Assembly (NCBI RefSeq): GCF_900114625.1
Contig: NZ_FOZL01000001.1
Location: forward strand, 620,001 to 684,000
Length of the DNA: 64,000 bases
Direction: 5' to 3'
DNA from: Granulicella pectinivorans
GTDB lineage: Bacteria > Acidobacteriota > Terriglobia > Terriglobales > Acidobacteriaceae
A program made the translations under genes and the position numbers. The first letter of the stretch is position 1. The number at the start of each line of letters is the position of its first letter. The notes beneath the pieces are model-generated. The model saw nothing but the letters and a program-made list of their open reading frames with translations, was not told the DNA's origin and did no database searches. This document shows positions 18,311 to 26,676 of the stretch, piece by piece.

Positions 18311-20716
18311 ATGCAAGACGATTTGCTCATCGTCGTGATGGCAGTTCTTTTGGTTTTCTTCCTCTGGTCCTTGAACCAGAGGCGGATTGACCGCCGATTC
18401 CACCTGTGGGTGATCGGGTGGTCGCTGGTCATGGTCCACTTCTTCAGCCTGTTGTGGCACCCAGCCGCCGGCCTGGGCCTCCTGCTGCGTCAGGCAAACA
18501 TCGCCTCGTTCGAAATTCTGGCCGGCCTCTGCTTCATCCTCTCTGAGCCGGCCGTGCTCGTGCAGCGCCGGCGCATGCTGAACGTTGTCGCCGTGGGCAT
18601 TCTGTTCGGCCTCGGCACCGTGATCGTCGTCTTCTTCTTTCCGCTCGGCCTGTGGCTGCTGTACCTCTCCGTTCCCATCGGCAACGGCGTTGCCATCGAA
18701 CTCGGCCGACGCTATCTCGGTCGTGAGAAGACGAAGTTCAACAGCCTCGTGGTGCTCATTCTCCTGTGTACGGCGTGGATGCTCGGTTCGCTCCTTCTGC
18801 ACCGTCCTGAGTTGATGATCGCCAGCATCCCGGCAGAGATCTTCCTCATCAACGCCATCCTCTTCGCGACCACCTACTCCATGTCGCGGCCAGGCGTGGT
18901 AACGAGCGTCATCGGATTCGTTCTCTGGGCAGGTACCGCCGCGTTCAGCATCGCACTCCATAACATGGGTGCCGCCGACGCCTGGTTTCCCTCCATCCTG
19001 CACCTCCCCGAGTTCTTCGTCGCCATCGGCATGACCATGATCGCCTTCGAGGACGACACCCAGGCCGCGCAGGAACTTGCCCACGAATACGAAACTCTCT
19101 TCAACGCCAATCCCAACTCCATCTGGATCTACGACCGTCACACCCTGCAGTTCCTCAGCGTCAATGAAGTGGCCGCACAGAAGCACGGGTACACCATCCC
19201 GGAGTTGTTGACCAAAAAGCTCCCCGACATGCTGCCTCCCGACCGGCACCCCACGGCCGAGAGCTATATCGCCAGCGCGAAACCGGTGGAGAACCGCCGT
19301 ACCCTCCACCTCCACCGGAACGGCTCCACCTTCCCCGTCAGCGTCACCGCCTACGACGTCCGTTTTCGCGGATGCGACGCCCGCATGGCCATCGGCGTCG
19401 ACCTCACCGAACTCGACGCCATCAACGAGCAGCTTGTGTACCACATGGAGTACGACGCCCTCACCTCGCTGCCGAACCGGCGCAAGCTGCTCTCTCTTCT
19501 CGCAGCCATCTTCGATCAGGCGCAAAGGGAGAAGACCGCCTGCGCCGTCCTCGTCCTCCAGGTCGAACGTTCCGAACGCATCAACGAGATCTACGGCTAC
19601 GCCGTCGGGGATGCCGTTCTCCAGGAAGTCGCCAGGCTGCTCCGCAGCATCACCCACCCGCTCGATGCCATCGGCCGCACAGGCGGGGACCAGTTCACCA
19701 TCGGCCTCGCGGCGCTCTCCAGCGATGAGGAGGCAAACCGTCGCGCCCAGCAGGTGCAAAGCCTCTTCGAAGGCCTCCTCACCGTCGAAGGCTACCGCCT
19801 TGATGTCTCCGTCACCATCGGGCTCGCCGTTTATCCCGAGGACTGCGACGACATGGCAGCCCTCTGGCGCGACGCCATCCGCGCACACACCCTCGCGCAG
19901 AAGCCCGGTGGCCAGAGCCCGGCGCGCCTCTCCCGCACCCTCAGCCTCAAGCAGCAGGAGAGCAACCGTCTCGAGCTGCTTATGCGCCATGCCCTTCTCT
20001 CCGATGGCTTCGAGCTCTTCTACCAGCCCATCCTCGACCGCGAGCGGCGCCTTCAATCCATGGAAGCCCTGCTGCGCCTCCGCGACGGCGACGGCAGAAT
20101 GGTCACTCCTACGCTCTTCATCCCCGTCGCCGAAACAAGCGGCATTATCCTGCCCCTTGGTAACTGGGTCATCCAACAGGCCTGCCGCCAGATCCGGAGC
20201 TGGCAACTCGCCGGGCACCGCGTGGTCCCCATCGCCGTCAACGTCTCACCTCACCAGATCGCGCAACCGAGCCTCTCGACCGACGTCCAGGTCACACTCG
20301 AAGAGCTCGAGCTCGACCCCGCCCTCCTGCACCTCGAGGTCACCGAGTCCAGCGTCATGCTGCACCCGATCGTCGCACTCGAGAATATGGAGAAGCTCTC
20401 GGGCCTCGGGATTCAGTTCTCCATCGACGACTTCGGCACCGGTTTCTCTTCGCTCGATCGTCTGCACCAGCTCCCCGTATCCACCCTGAAGATCGACCGC
20501 TCCTTCGTCTCCCGCATGATGGATGCCAACGGCACCCGCCCCATCGTCATCACGGTCATCTCCATGGCACATGCCCTTGGCCTCAGCGTCATCGCCGAAG
20601 GCGTCGAGACCGAGGATCAGTTCTCCACGCTGTGCGAGATGGGGTGCGACCTCTTCCAGGGCTTCCTCTTCAGCAGGCCTATCCCCGCCACCGAAGCAGT
20701 ACCGCTGTTCGGCTAA
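18311..20716 (+). CDS. Membrane PAS-GGDEF-EAL protein, probable c-di-GMP phosphodiesterase
   Basis: An 801-residue inner-membrane protein. About seven hydrophobic helices (residues 1-245) are followed by a PAS domain ('YETLFNANPNSIWIYDRHTL'), a GGDEF domain and a C-terminal EAL domain. The cyclase motif is degenerate (GGDQF, residues 458-462), so diguanylate cyclase activity is unlikely. The EAL domain keeps its catalytic set: EAL at 585-587 in 'MEALLRL', 'NVSPHQI', 'LEVTESS', 'SIDDFGTGFSSLD', 'LKIDRSFV' and 'IAEGVETEDQ'. It is therefore predicted to hydrolyse c-di-GMP, with the GGDQF domain possibly acting as a GTP-binding allosteric part. GGAGG lies 8 nt before the ATG. It stands alone. Confidence 0.88.
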   Translation: MQDDLLIVVMAVLLVFFLWSLNQRRIDRRFHLWVIGWSLVMVHFFSLLWHPAAGLGLLLRQANIASFEILAGLCFILSEPAVLVQRRRMLNVVAVGILFGLGTVIVVFFFPLGLWLLYLSVPIGNGVAIELGRRYLGREKTKFNSLVVLILLCTAWMLGSLLLHRPELMIASIPAEIFLINAILFATTYSMSRPGVVTSVIGFVLWAGTAAFSIALHNMGAADAWFPSILHLPEFFVAIGMTMIAFEDDTQAAQELAHEYETLFNANPNSIWIYDRHTLQFLSVNEVAAQKHGYTIPELLTKKLPDMLPPDRHPTAESYIASAKPVENRRTLHLHRNGSTFPVSVTAYDVRFRGCDARMAIGVDLTELDAINEQLVYHMEYDALTSLPNRRKLLSLLAAIFDQAQREKTACAVLVLQVERSERINEIYGYAVGDAVLQEVARLLRSITHPLDAIGRTGGDQFTIGLAALSSDEEANRRAQQVQSLFEGLLTVEGYRLDVSVTIGLAVYPEDCDDMAALWRDAIRAHTLAQKPGGQSPARLSRTLSLKQQESNRLELLMRHALLSDGFELFYQPILDRERRLQSMEALLRLRDGDGRMVTPTLFIPVAETSGIILPLGNWVIQQACRQIRSWQLAGHRVVPIAVNVSPHQIAQPSLSTDVQVTLEELELDPALLHLEVTESSVMLHPIVALENMEKLSGLGIQFSIDDFGTGFSSLDRLHQLPVSTLKIDRSFVSRMMDANGTRPIVITVISMAHALGLSVIAEGVETEDQFSTLCEMGCDLFQGFLFSRPIPATEAVPLFG

Positions 20717-20729
20717 GACACGGGCTAAG

Positions 20730-20766
20730 ACGCTAGGCGACGAAACGTCGTTCCGTTGCCTAGCGT
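20730..20766. repeat. Long inverted repeat downstream of the GGDEF/EAL gene
   Basis: Outer arms ACGCTAGGC (20730-20738) and GCCTAGCGT (20758-20766) are perfect inverse complements, and a small inner hairpin CGACG-AAA-CGTCG (20738-20750) sits between them. It may terminate transcription after the stop at 20716, but there is no T-run, so it is recorded as an inverted repeat. Confidence 0.45.
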
Positions 20767-20847
20767 ATCCACCTTGGTGACGAAGCTGCTCTCAAATGAA
20801 AGCTTTCATCAAAGCCCCGGTTCCTGCTATCCTCTCGACAGAATCCC

Positions 20848-22218
20848 ATGACTCCAAACCAAGAGACGGTCCGGGCCTCCACCGCGACAAGCCCGATCTC
20901 CCATGCGCTCGACCGCCTCTTCCACTTCACCCAGCGCGGCTCCACCATGCCACGCGAGATCCTCGCCGGCCTGACCACCTTCAGCACCATGTCCTACGTG
21001 CTGGCCGTCAACCCACTCATCCTCTCCACCGCCGGCATGGATCGCGGCGCGCTCATTACCTCAACCGCCGTCATCGCGGCCATCTTCTCCATCGTCATGG
21101 GCCTGCGAACGAATTACCCGCTCGCCATGGCTCCGGGCATGGGAGTCAACGCCTACATCGCGGTCCAGGTCTGCCAGGGCATGCACATCCCATGGCAGGC
21201 CGCGCTCGGCATGGTCTTCTACACCGGCGTGCTGTTCATGGTCATCTCGCTCACCGGAATCCGCCAGAAGATCATCGAGGCCTTCCCGCCCAGCTTCAAG
21301 CGCATCGTCGGCGCGGGCATCGGCATGTTCATCGCGTTTCTCGGACTGAAGAACGGCGGCATCTTCGTGGCCACGCCAGGCAGCATCATCGGCCTCGGCG
21401 ACATGACCTCGGCAACCGTGTTGCTCGGTCTCGGCGGCATCATCCTGACCATCGTGCTGGTCGCCCGCAAGGTCCCCGGAGCACTCATCCTCTCCATCCT
21501 CATCGCAACCGTCGCTGGTCTGTTCCTTCCCGGCCCCGGTGGCCACGGCCATATCACCGGCATGCCCGCGCACCTCTTCTCCATGCCGAACTCGATCATG
21601 CCGGTGGCGTTCAAGCTCGATCTCCGATACCCCTTCCAGCACCCCACGCAGAGCATCCCCATCATCCTCGCGCTGCTCTTCACCGACATCTTCTCCGCCA
21701 TGGCCGTACTCTTCGGCGTAGGCGCACGCGCGGGACTCACCGACGCCGACGGCAACCTGCCCCGGCTGAAACAAGCCCTCTCCGCCGATGCGGCAGCAGC
21801 CTCAGGCGGCGCGCTCCTCGGCTCGACCACCGCGATCATCTATCTCGAATCCGCGGCCGGAGTCGAGCAGGGCGGACGCACCGGTCTCGTCAGCATCTCC
21901 GCCGCCGTCTGCTTCCTGTTGGCCTTGTTTGTAACACCGCTGATCGCGATCGTCCCCGCCGTCGCGACCACCTCGGCGCTCGTGATGATCGGCATCTTCA
22001 TGATGCAGAGCCTCGGCGAGCTGGACCTGAAGGACATCACCGTGGCCTCCACCACGGTCGTGACGCTCCTCCTCATGACACTCAGTTCCGCCAGCGACGG
22101 CCTCGCCCTTGGCTTCATCGTCCAGGTCGCGTTGCTCTCCGCAACAGGCAGGATCCGTACGATCAAGCCCGTCGCCTGGGGCCTCGTGGTGCTCTTCCTG
22201 CTGCACTACTTGTTGTAG
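20848..22218 (+). CDS. NCS2-family guanine/hypoxanthine permease
   Basis: A 456-residue inner-membrane protein of the AzgA/PbuG/GhxP branch of the NCS2 nucleobase transporters. Family signatures are 'REILAGLTTFSTMSYVLAVN' near helix 1, 'NYPLAMAPGMGVNAYIA' around helix 3, 'LLFTDIFSAMAVLFGVG' and the substrate-region motif 'STTAIIYLESAAGVEQGGRT'. Characterised relatives import guanine, hypoxanthine or adenine with protons. The start at 20848 places the first conserved helix at the normal distance. The gene appears monocistronic. The nearest purine-salvage gene in the window is the nucleoside hydrolase near 41 kb, which is too far for an operon link. Confidence 0.9.
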   Translation: MTPNQETVRASTATSPISHALDRLFHFTQRGSTMPREILAGLTTFSTMSYVLAVNPLILSTAGMDRGALITSTAVIAAIFSIVMGLRTNYPLAMAPGMGVNAYIAVQVCQGMHIPWQAALGMVFYTGVLFMVISLTGIRQKIIEAFPPSFKRIVGAGIGMFIAFLGLKNGGIFVATPGSIIGLGDMTSATVLLGLGGIILTIVLVARKVPGALILSILIATVAGLFLPGPGGHGHITGMPAHLFSMPNSIMPVAFKLDLRYPFQHPTQSIPIILALLFTDIFSAMAVLFGVGARAGLTDADGNLPRLKQALSADAAAASGGALLGSTTAIIYLESAAGVEQGGRTGLVSISAAVCFLLALFVTPLIAIVPAVATTSALVMIGIFMMQSLGELDLKDITVASTTVVTLLLMTLSSASDGLALGFIVQVALLSATGRIRTIKPVAWGLVVLFLLHYLL

Positions 22219-22336
22219 TCCGAACATGTTCTGCCGGGCGACCGTTCGTACGTCCACCGACCGCTTCGCCTGGTTCCCCCCGGTGGCCGAGAAGGGAACT
22301 TCCCACCGGCCAACGGAGACCCAGCGCAGAGCGCCG

Positions 22337-24718
22337 TTATTTCGCCGTCACTGTCAGGCTGTACGTCGCCGTATGCGTCAGGAAGCCATCGGCAGCGGTC
22401 AGCGTATACGTGTAGCTCCCGGGTGCGGTGTAGGGATTGTTCTGGTCCGGCAGCTTGCCCGAGCATCCCGTCGTCCACGCACCAACCCCGGCCAGCAGAA
22501 CCACCATCAGGCAAGCCCGCAGAAGCGCATGCCCGCGCTTACGGCGAACCAACCACACCAACACACCCGCGCCGGTCCCCAAGAGCGTCAGCAGCAACCC
22601 GCCGCCCAACCCGCCATACCCGACAACTGTGTAGCGCGCCGTCGTCGTAATATTCACCGGGGTAGTCAGCGTGCCACTCAGCACACCGGCCACTGTCGCC
22701 GGTGTACACACCGAGCCCGGAGCATTCGTCGTGCAGGAGAGCGTAACCGCTCCGTTGTAGCCACCCAGCGCCGTCAGCGTCGCCGTCGTACTCGTGTTGA
22801 GCCCCGCCACGACCGCACCCGAGGTCGGCGACACGCTCAGCGAAAAGTCGACGCCATTTCCGGTCAGCGTGGTCGTCGCGCTGCCGTATGCCGAGTTCAC
22901 CGCGCTGACAACCAGCGTCCCGGGCCGCGCACCGGATGCTGTCGGCCTGAAATTGACCGTCACCGTGCAGGTTCCCTGCGGCCCAATGGTCGCACCACAG
23001 GTCGTCGTCTCCGCGTAGTCGCCGCTCAGCGCAACCGGTTGCAGCGCAATCGTCGAAGGCACGGCGTTCGTAATCGTCACGGTCTGCGGCGCGGATACGC
23101 CGCCCACATCGATGTTGCCGAAGGCCAGCGATGCCGCCGAAACCTGGATATCCGGCACGCCGTTGCCAGTCAGGCTCGACGTCAGCGTCGTCAATCCCGA
23201 GGTCACACTGATCGTTCCGGTGCGGGTGCCCACCACGGTCGGCGTAAAGTTCACCAGAATCTGGCACGAGCCGCCCGCATTGATCCCGCCTGAAAGACAG
23301 GTGTTGCTCACAATCGCATAGTCGCCGACGATGTTCACGGCGCTGACCGCAACTGGGAACGGCGACGGATTCGTCCACGTAAAGGTCTGCGTGCCGGACG
23401 TGATGCCCACGGGCACGTTGCCAAAGTTCTGCGATGCCGGCGTCAGCGTCGGAATCACACTATTGCCCGAGAGATCGAAGAGACTGAACTCCAGCAGCTT
23501 CTCCTGCGGGCTCATCGAAGTCGTCGGGCACTCATTCGGAAAGGTCGTATTGGCCAGCGAACTCGACGGATTCTCGACGTGATACTCGTTGAACAGCACC
23601 TTGCCGCACTGCGCAGCCACCGGCGCGCCGACTGGCGTATCGAAGGTGAACTGCAGCACCGGGTTCCCCGTCGTATTCAACGTCAACACAGATTGCGACG
23701 GAGGGCTGATGATGCCGCTCTGGTCCCGCCGCAGCGTCGAGAGCGAAATCTGCCCCAGCGTCGTCGTCGCCCCGATGTTCTGCAGCCAGTCCGCCATCGT
23801 CAGGCCGTTGGGATAGCTGGTATCGATGGTCGCGATTCCATCGGCAAGATTCCCTTGCCCCGGCGTCCAGTTGGCCGTGCCGCTGAAGGGAGCATCGTTG
23901 TACAGCCATACATAGCTGTAGTGCGTCGCATACACCCGCCCACCGGCGTTGGCATAGTTGATCAAATTGGTCTGCCGGTCCGTCGTCTGGATAAACTGCG
24001 AGCCCTGGCACGGAAACATCACGATATCGAAGCTCTTAAGCGTCGTCGGGTCGCTCATGAGCACGTCTTGCGAGGTGCTGTTGGCGACGCTCGCCCCGCC
24101 CGCGCCGCTGCCTTTGTACAGCACAACGCGCCCCGTCCCGGAGGCCCCTGTAAACTCCGAATCCTGAATTCCGACCTTGCGCAGCACGCACTCAAGCCCG
24201 TCTTCTGCGCCCGTCGCGATCGCAATCTTTGGAATGTCCCCCTCGGCCTGCGTCTGCGCAAAGCGGGTGGAGAAAGCATTGCTCGTGCATGCCGTCACGG
24301 TCGAGACCGTCAGCAGCCGACGCCAGCGCCCCGTCTGGATGACGACCGGGATGTTCGCGCCCACCGGAACATTGGTCAGCAGAAAGCTTCCGTCGATTCC
24401 CGTCGTCGTCCCCACAATCGGCGAGCCCGACGGCACCACTCCGGCAATGGTGCAGCTCACCGTCGCGGGAAAAGGATCCAACGGAGCATTCGGGATATAG
24501 ACCAGCACGTTCGGCAAGGGATCGACGCCGTTGGGCGCATACACCTTGCCCGTAAGCGTCGTCGAGCCGCCGTTTGGACAGCTCACCTGCTGCAAACAGA
24601 GATTGGTCGTACACGCGGACTGAGCCACCAGGGAAGTGGCCGAAGCCAGAAACATCAGCACCACAGCAGCATGGCAAAGGGGAGTGCGACCAAAGGAGGC
24701 AAGCAGGCGTGACACCAT
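22337..24718 (-). CDS. Large secreted surface protein with two anchor-D (HYDIN-like) repeats
   Basis: A 793-residue exported protein of unknown function. A signal peptide (AAVVLMFLASATSLVAQ) precedes a Cna-B/carboxypeptidase-regulatory-like fold ('LTGKVYAPNGVDPLPNVLVY'). Then comes a ~300-residue region with a flavodoxin-like 'FDIVMFPCQGSQFI...' segment, then two choice-of-anchor-D repeats beginning 'QNFGNVPVGITSG' and 'LAFGNIDVGGVS', each with paired cysteines, and an Ig-like 'FSLSVSPTSGAVVAG' domain. Near the C-terminus are two hydrophobic helices separated by VRRKRGH, a 'AWTTGCSG' segment and a last beta-sandwich piece 'GSYTYTLTAADG...SLTVTAK'. No neighbour suggests a role; a cell-surface adhesin or binding protein is plausible. 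Confidence 0.7.
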   Translation of the reverse strand: MVSRLLASFGRTPLCHAAVVLMFLASATSLVAQSACTTNLCLQQVSCPNGGSTTLTGKVYAPNGVDPLPNVLVYIPNAPLDPFPATVSCTIAGVVPSGSPIVGTTTGIDGSFLLTNVPVGANIPVVIQTGRWRRLLTVSTVTACTSNAFSTRFAQTQAEGDIPKIAIATGAEDGLECVLRKVGIQDSEFTGASGTGRVVLYKGSGAGGASVANSTSQDVLMSDPTTLKSFDIVMFPCQGSQFIQTTDRQTNLINYANAGGRVYATHYSYVWLYNDAPFSGTANWTPGQGNLADGIATIDTSYPNGLTMADWLQNIGATTTLGQISLSTLRRDQSGIISPPSQSVLTLNTTGNPVLQFTFDTPVGAPVAAQCGKVLFNEYHVENPSSSLANTTFPNECPTTSMSPQEKLLEFSLFDLSGNSVIPTLTPASQNFGNVPVGITSGTQTFTWTNPSPFPVAVSAVNIVGDYAIVSNTCLSGGINAGGSCQILVNFTPTVVGTRTGTISVTSGLTTLTSSLTGNGVPDIQVSAASLAFGNIDVGGVSAPQTVTITNAVPSTIALQPVALSGDYAETTTCGATIGPQGTCTVTVNFRPTASGARPGTLVVSAVNSAYGSATTTLTGNGVDFSLSVSPTSGAVVAGLNTSTTATLTALGGYNGAVTLSCTTNAPGSVCTPATVAGVLSGTLTTPVNITTTARYTVVGYGGLGGGLLLTLLGTGAGVLVWLVRRKRGHALLRACLMVVLLAGVGAWTTGCSGKLPDQNNPYTAPGSYTYTLTAADGFLTHTATYSLTVTAK

Positions 24719-24945
24719 GGCGAAAAGCTCAAACTTTCCCGTGCGACAAGAGATGGGCCCTGCAAAACGAACACCATCGCCGCACGGAATGAGCAGCGAC
24801 GGTCAGAAAGGAAGAGTCGGGATACCCCTAAGGGGTACACCTAAAACCAACGCGGTGCAAGTGATAAATAGCCCCCTTGTTGATCCGGGAAAACCAGGAT
24901 TGCATCCGGCTGACGACGTTCTCCCGTTCATCGACTACGGAGTCC

Positions 24946-26676
24946 TCACATGGAGCGCCGGCCCCGCAGCCATGTCGTTGCCTCTTCGTCCAGCACATAG
25001 TGCTGCGGAAGGCGAACAAGCCGATCCTCCGACCCCACATATCGCACCACGACGCCATACTCTCGCTCCGCCGCCTCGATCGAAACATACCCCTTGACGA
25101 CATCGTCCAGGACTCTCTCCGCGGGCCGATTCGTAGGCGACCCATACCCGCCGCCACCCGGCAGGTTCAGCTCAACCCGCGCCTCCGGACTGAGCCCGCG
25201 CAGCGTCTTCGCGGGTACGGCCTCTCGGTCGACCAGCATCTCGCCGCGCGCTCCCGGCTGCCCTCCTTCAAGCCCCAGCCCCGGATACTGAATCCGATCG
25301 GCCATCCCGGAGATCTCCCACGGCCTCCCCGAGAGATTGCGCATCTCGGTCGCCTGCCCCAGCCCGCCGCGAAACTCTCCCGCGCCACCCGAGTCCACTC
25401 GCAGCTCCCGGTGATGCTGCATCAGAGGCGACAGCGACTCGATAATCTCCGCCGGCACACCACCCACGCCGCTCGGAAACCCCGTCGTGCTCAGCCCATC
25501 CTTCGTCGCCCGCGCTCCCGCTCCGCCAAGCTGAAAGTGGCTCACGAGAAACGGCGATCCCGCCGCCGTCTCACCCCGCAGCACCGAGATCCACACCGGC
25601 TCCGACCCACCCGCCATCAGCCTCCCCGGCATCGCCGGAGCCAGCGCCGCAAAGATCACCCCCGGCAGAAAATGCCCGATCAGATGTCGCGAGGCCACCG
25701 CCGCAGGCTCCCGGCAGTTCAGAATCGAGCCCAGCGGCGCCGACACATGCACAGGGCGGAAAGACCCATCGTTATGCGGCACCTCCGGGCTGACAACCGC
25801 CTTGATCGCAAACGACGCATACGCCTGCGTGTAGTTCAGTACCACGTTGATGCCGCGCCGGCTCTGCATCGAGGACCCTGCAAAATCAATGTGGATGTCG
25901 CGGTCCTTCACCGTGACTGTCACCTTGATCCGCACCGGCTCCTCGAAGCCATCGCTCCACGTCTCCGCCTCGTATATGCCGTTCGGAATCTTTTCAATGG
26001 CCGCTCGCAATGCTGCCTCGGACCGCGCGATAATCTCGTCCGCCAGCGGCTCCATCGACTCCAGCCCAAACTCCCCCATCAGGTGCAGCAGGCTCCGCGC
26101 GCCGACAGCATTCGAAGACGTCTGCGCGTACAGATCGCCCACCGTCTCCTCCGGCGTCCGCACATTGGCGCGGATCAGCTTGATCAGCTCTGCATTCACC
26201 ACACCCTGCGCAAACAGCTTCGTGATCGGGATGCGCAGGCCCTCCTCGTACACCTCACGCGCCTCCGCCGAGAGGATGCGTCCGCCAATATCCGGCGCAT
26301 GACACGTACTCGCAAAGTAGGCGACGATGCTCCCCTCGCGAAACACCGGAGTCAACACCGTCATGTCATTGATCTGCCCCGCGGTCTGCCAGGGGTCGTT
26401 CGTCAGCAGAACATCGCCGTCGGCGAGCGTCTCCGGAGGATACGCCTCCAAAAAGTGCCGCACGCCCGTAGCCATCGCATTGATGTGCCCGGGCGTTCCG
26501 GTCATGGACTGCGCGATCATCTGCCCGCGCGCGTCGAACACCCCGCACGCCAGATCCTGCGACTCCCGCACCACCGTCGAGAAGGCTGTCCGCAGCAGCG
26601 TGACCTGCTGCTCGTTGCACACCGAAAGCAGCCGGTTCCAGAGAATCTCAAGCGTGACTGAGCTGAAGCCTTTCAT
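24946..26676 (-). CDS. hyuB: Hydantoinase B / oxoprolinase family subunit
   Basis: A 576-residue HyuB-type subunit, opening 'SSVTLEILWNRLLSVCNEQQ', with 'QSMTGTPGHINAMATGV', 'LLTNDPWQTAGQINDMTV' and a C-terminal 'GGGGYGSPTNRPAERVLDDV'. The family pairs with HyuA in ATP-dependent opening of hydantoin, oxoproline or N-methylhydantoin rings, or in acetone-carboxylase-like enzymes; which reaction applies is not readable here. The ATG at 26676 overlaps the stop of hyuA (ATGA) and has GGAG 5 nt upstream. It is the last gene of a three-gene operon (SDR, hyuA, hyuB). Confidence 0.87.
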   Translation of the reverse strand: MKGFSSVTLEILWNRLLSVCNEQQVTLLRTAFSTVVRESQDLACGVFDARGQMIAQSMTGTPGHINAMATGVRHFLEAYPPETLADGDVLLTNDPWQTAGQINDMTVLTPVFREGSIVAYFASTCHAPDIGGRILSAEAREVYEEGLRIPITKLFAQGVVNAELIKLIRANVRTPEETVGDLYAQTSSNAVGARSLLHLMGEFGLESMEPLADEIIARSEAALRAAIEKIPNGIYEAETWSDGFEEPVRIKVTVTVKDRDIHIDFAGSSMQSRRGINVVLNYTQAYASFAIKAVVSPEVPHNDGSFRPVHVSAPLGSILNCREPAAVASRHLIGHFLPGVIFAALAPAMPGRLMAGGSEPVWISVLRGETAAGSPFLVSHFQLGGAGARATKDGLSTTGFPSGVGGVPAEIIESLSPLMQHHRELRVDSGGAGEFRGGLGQATEMRNLSGRPWEISGMADRIQYPGLGLEGGQPGARGEMLVDREAVPAKTLRGLSPEARVELNLPGGGGYGSPTNRPAERVLDDVVKGYVSIEAAEREYGVVVRYVGSEDRLVRLPQHYVLDEEATTWLRGRRSM

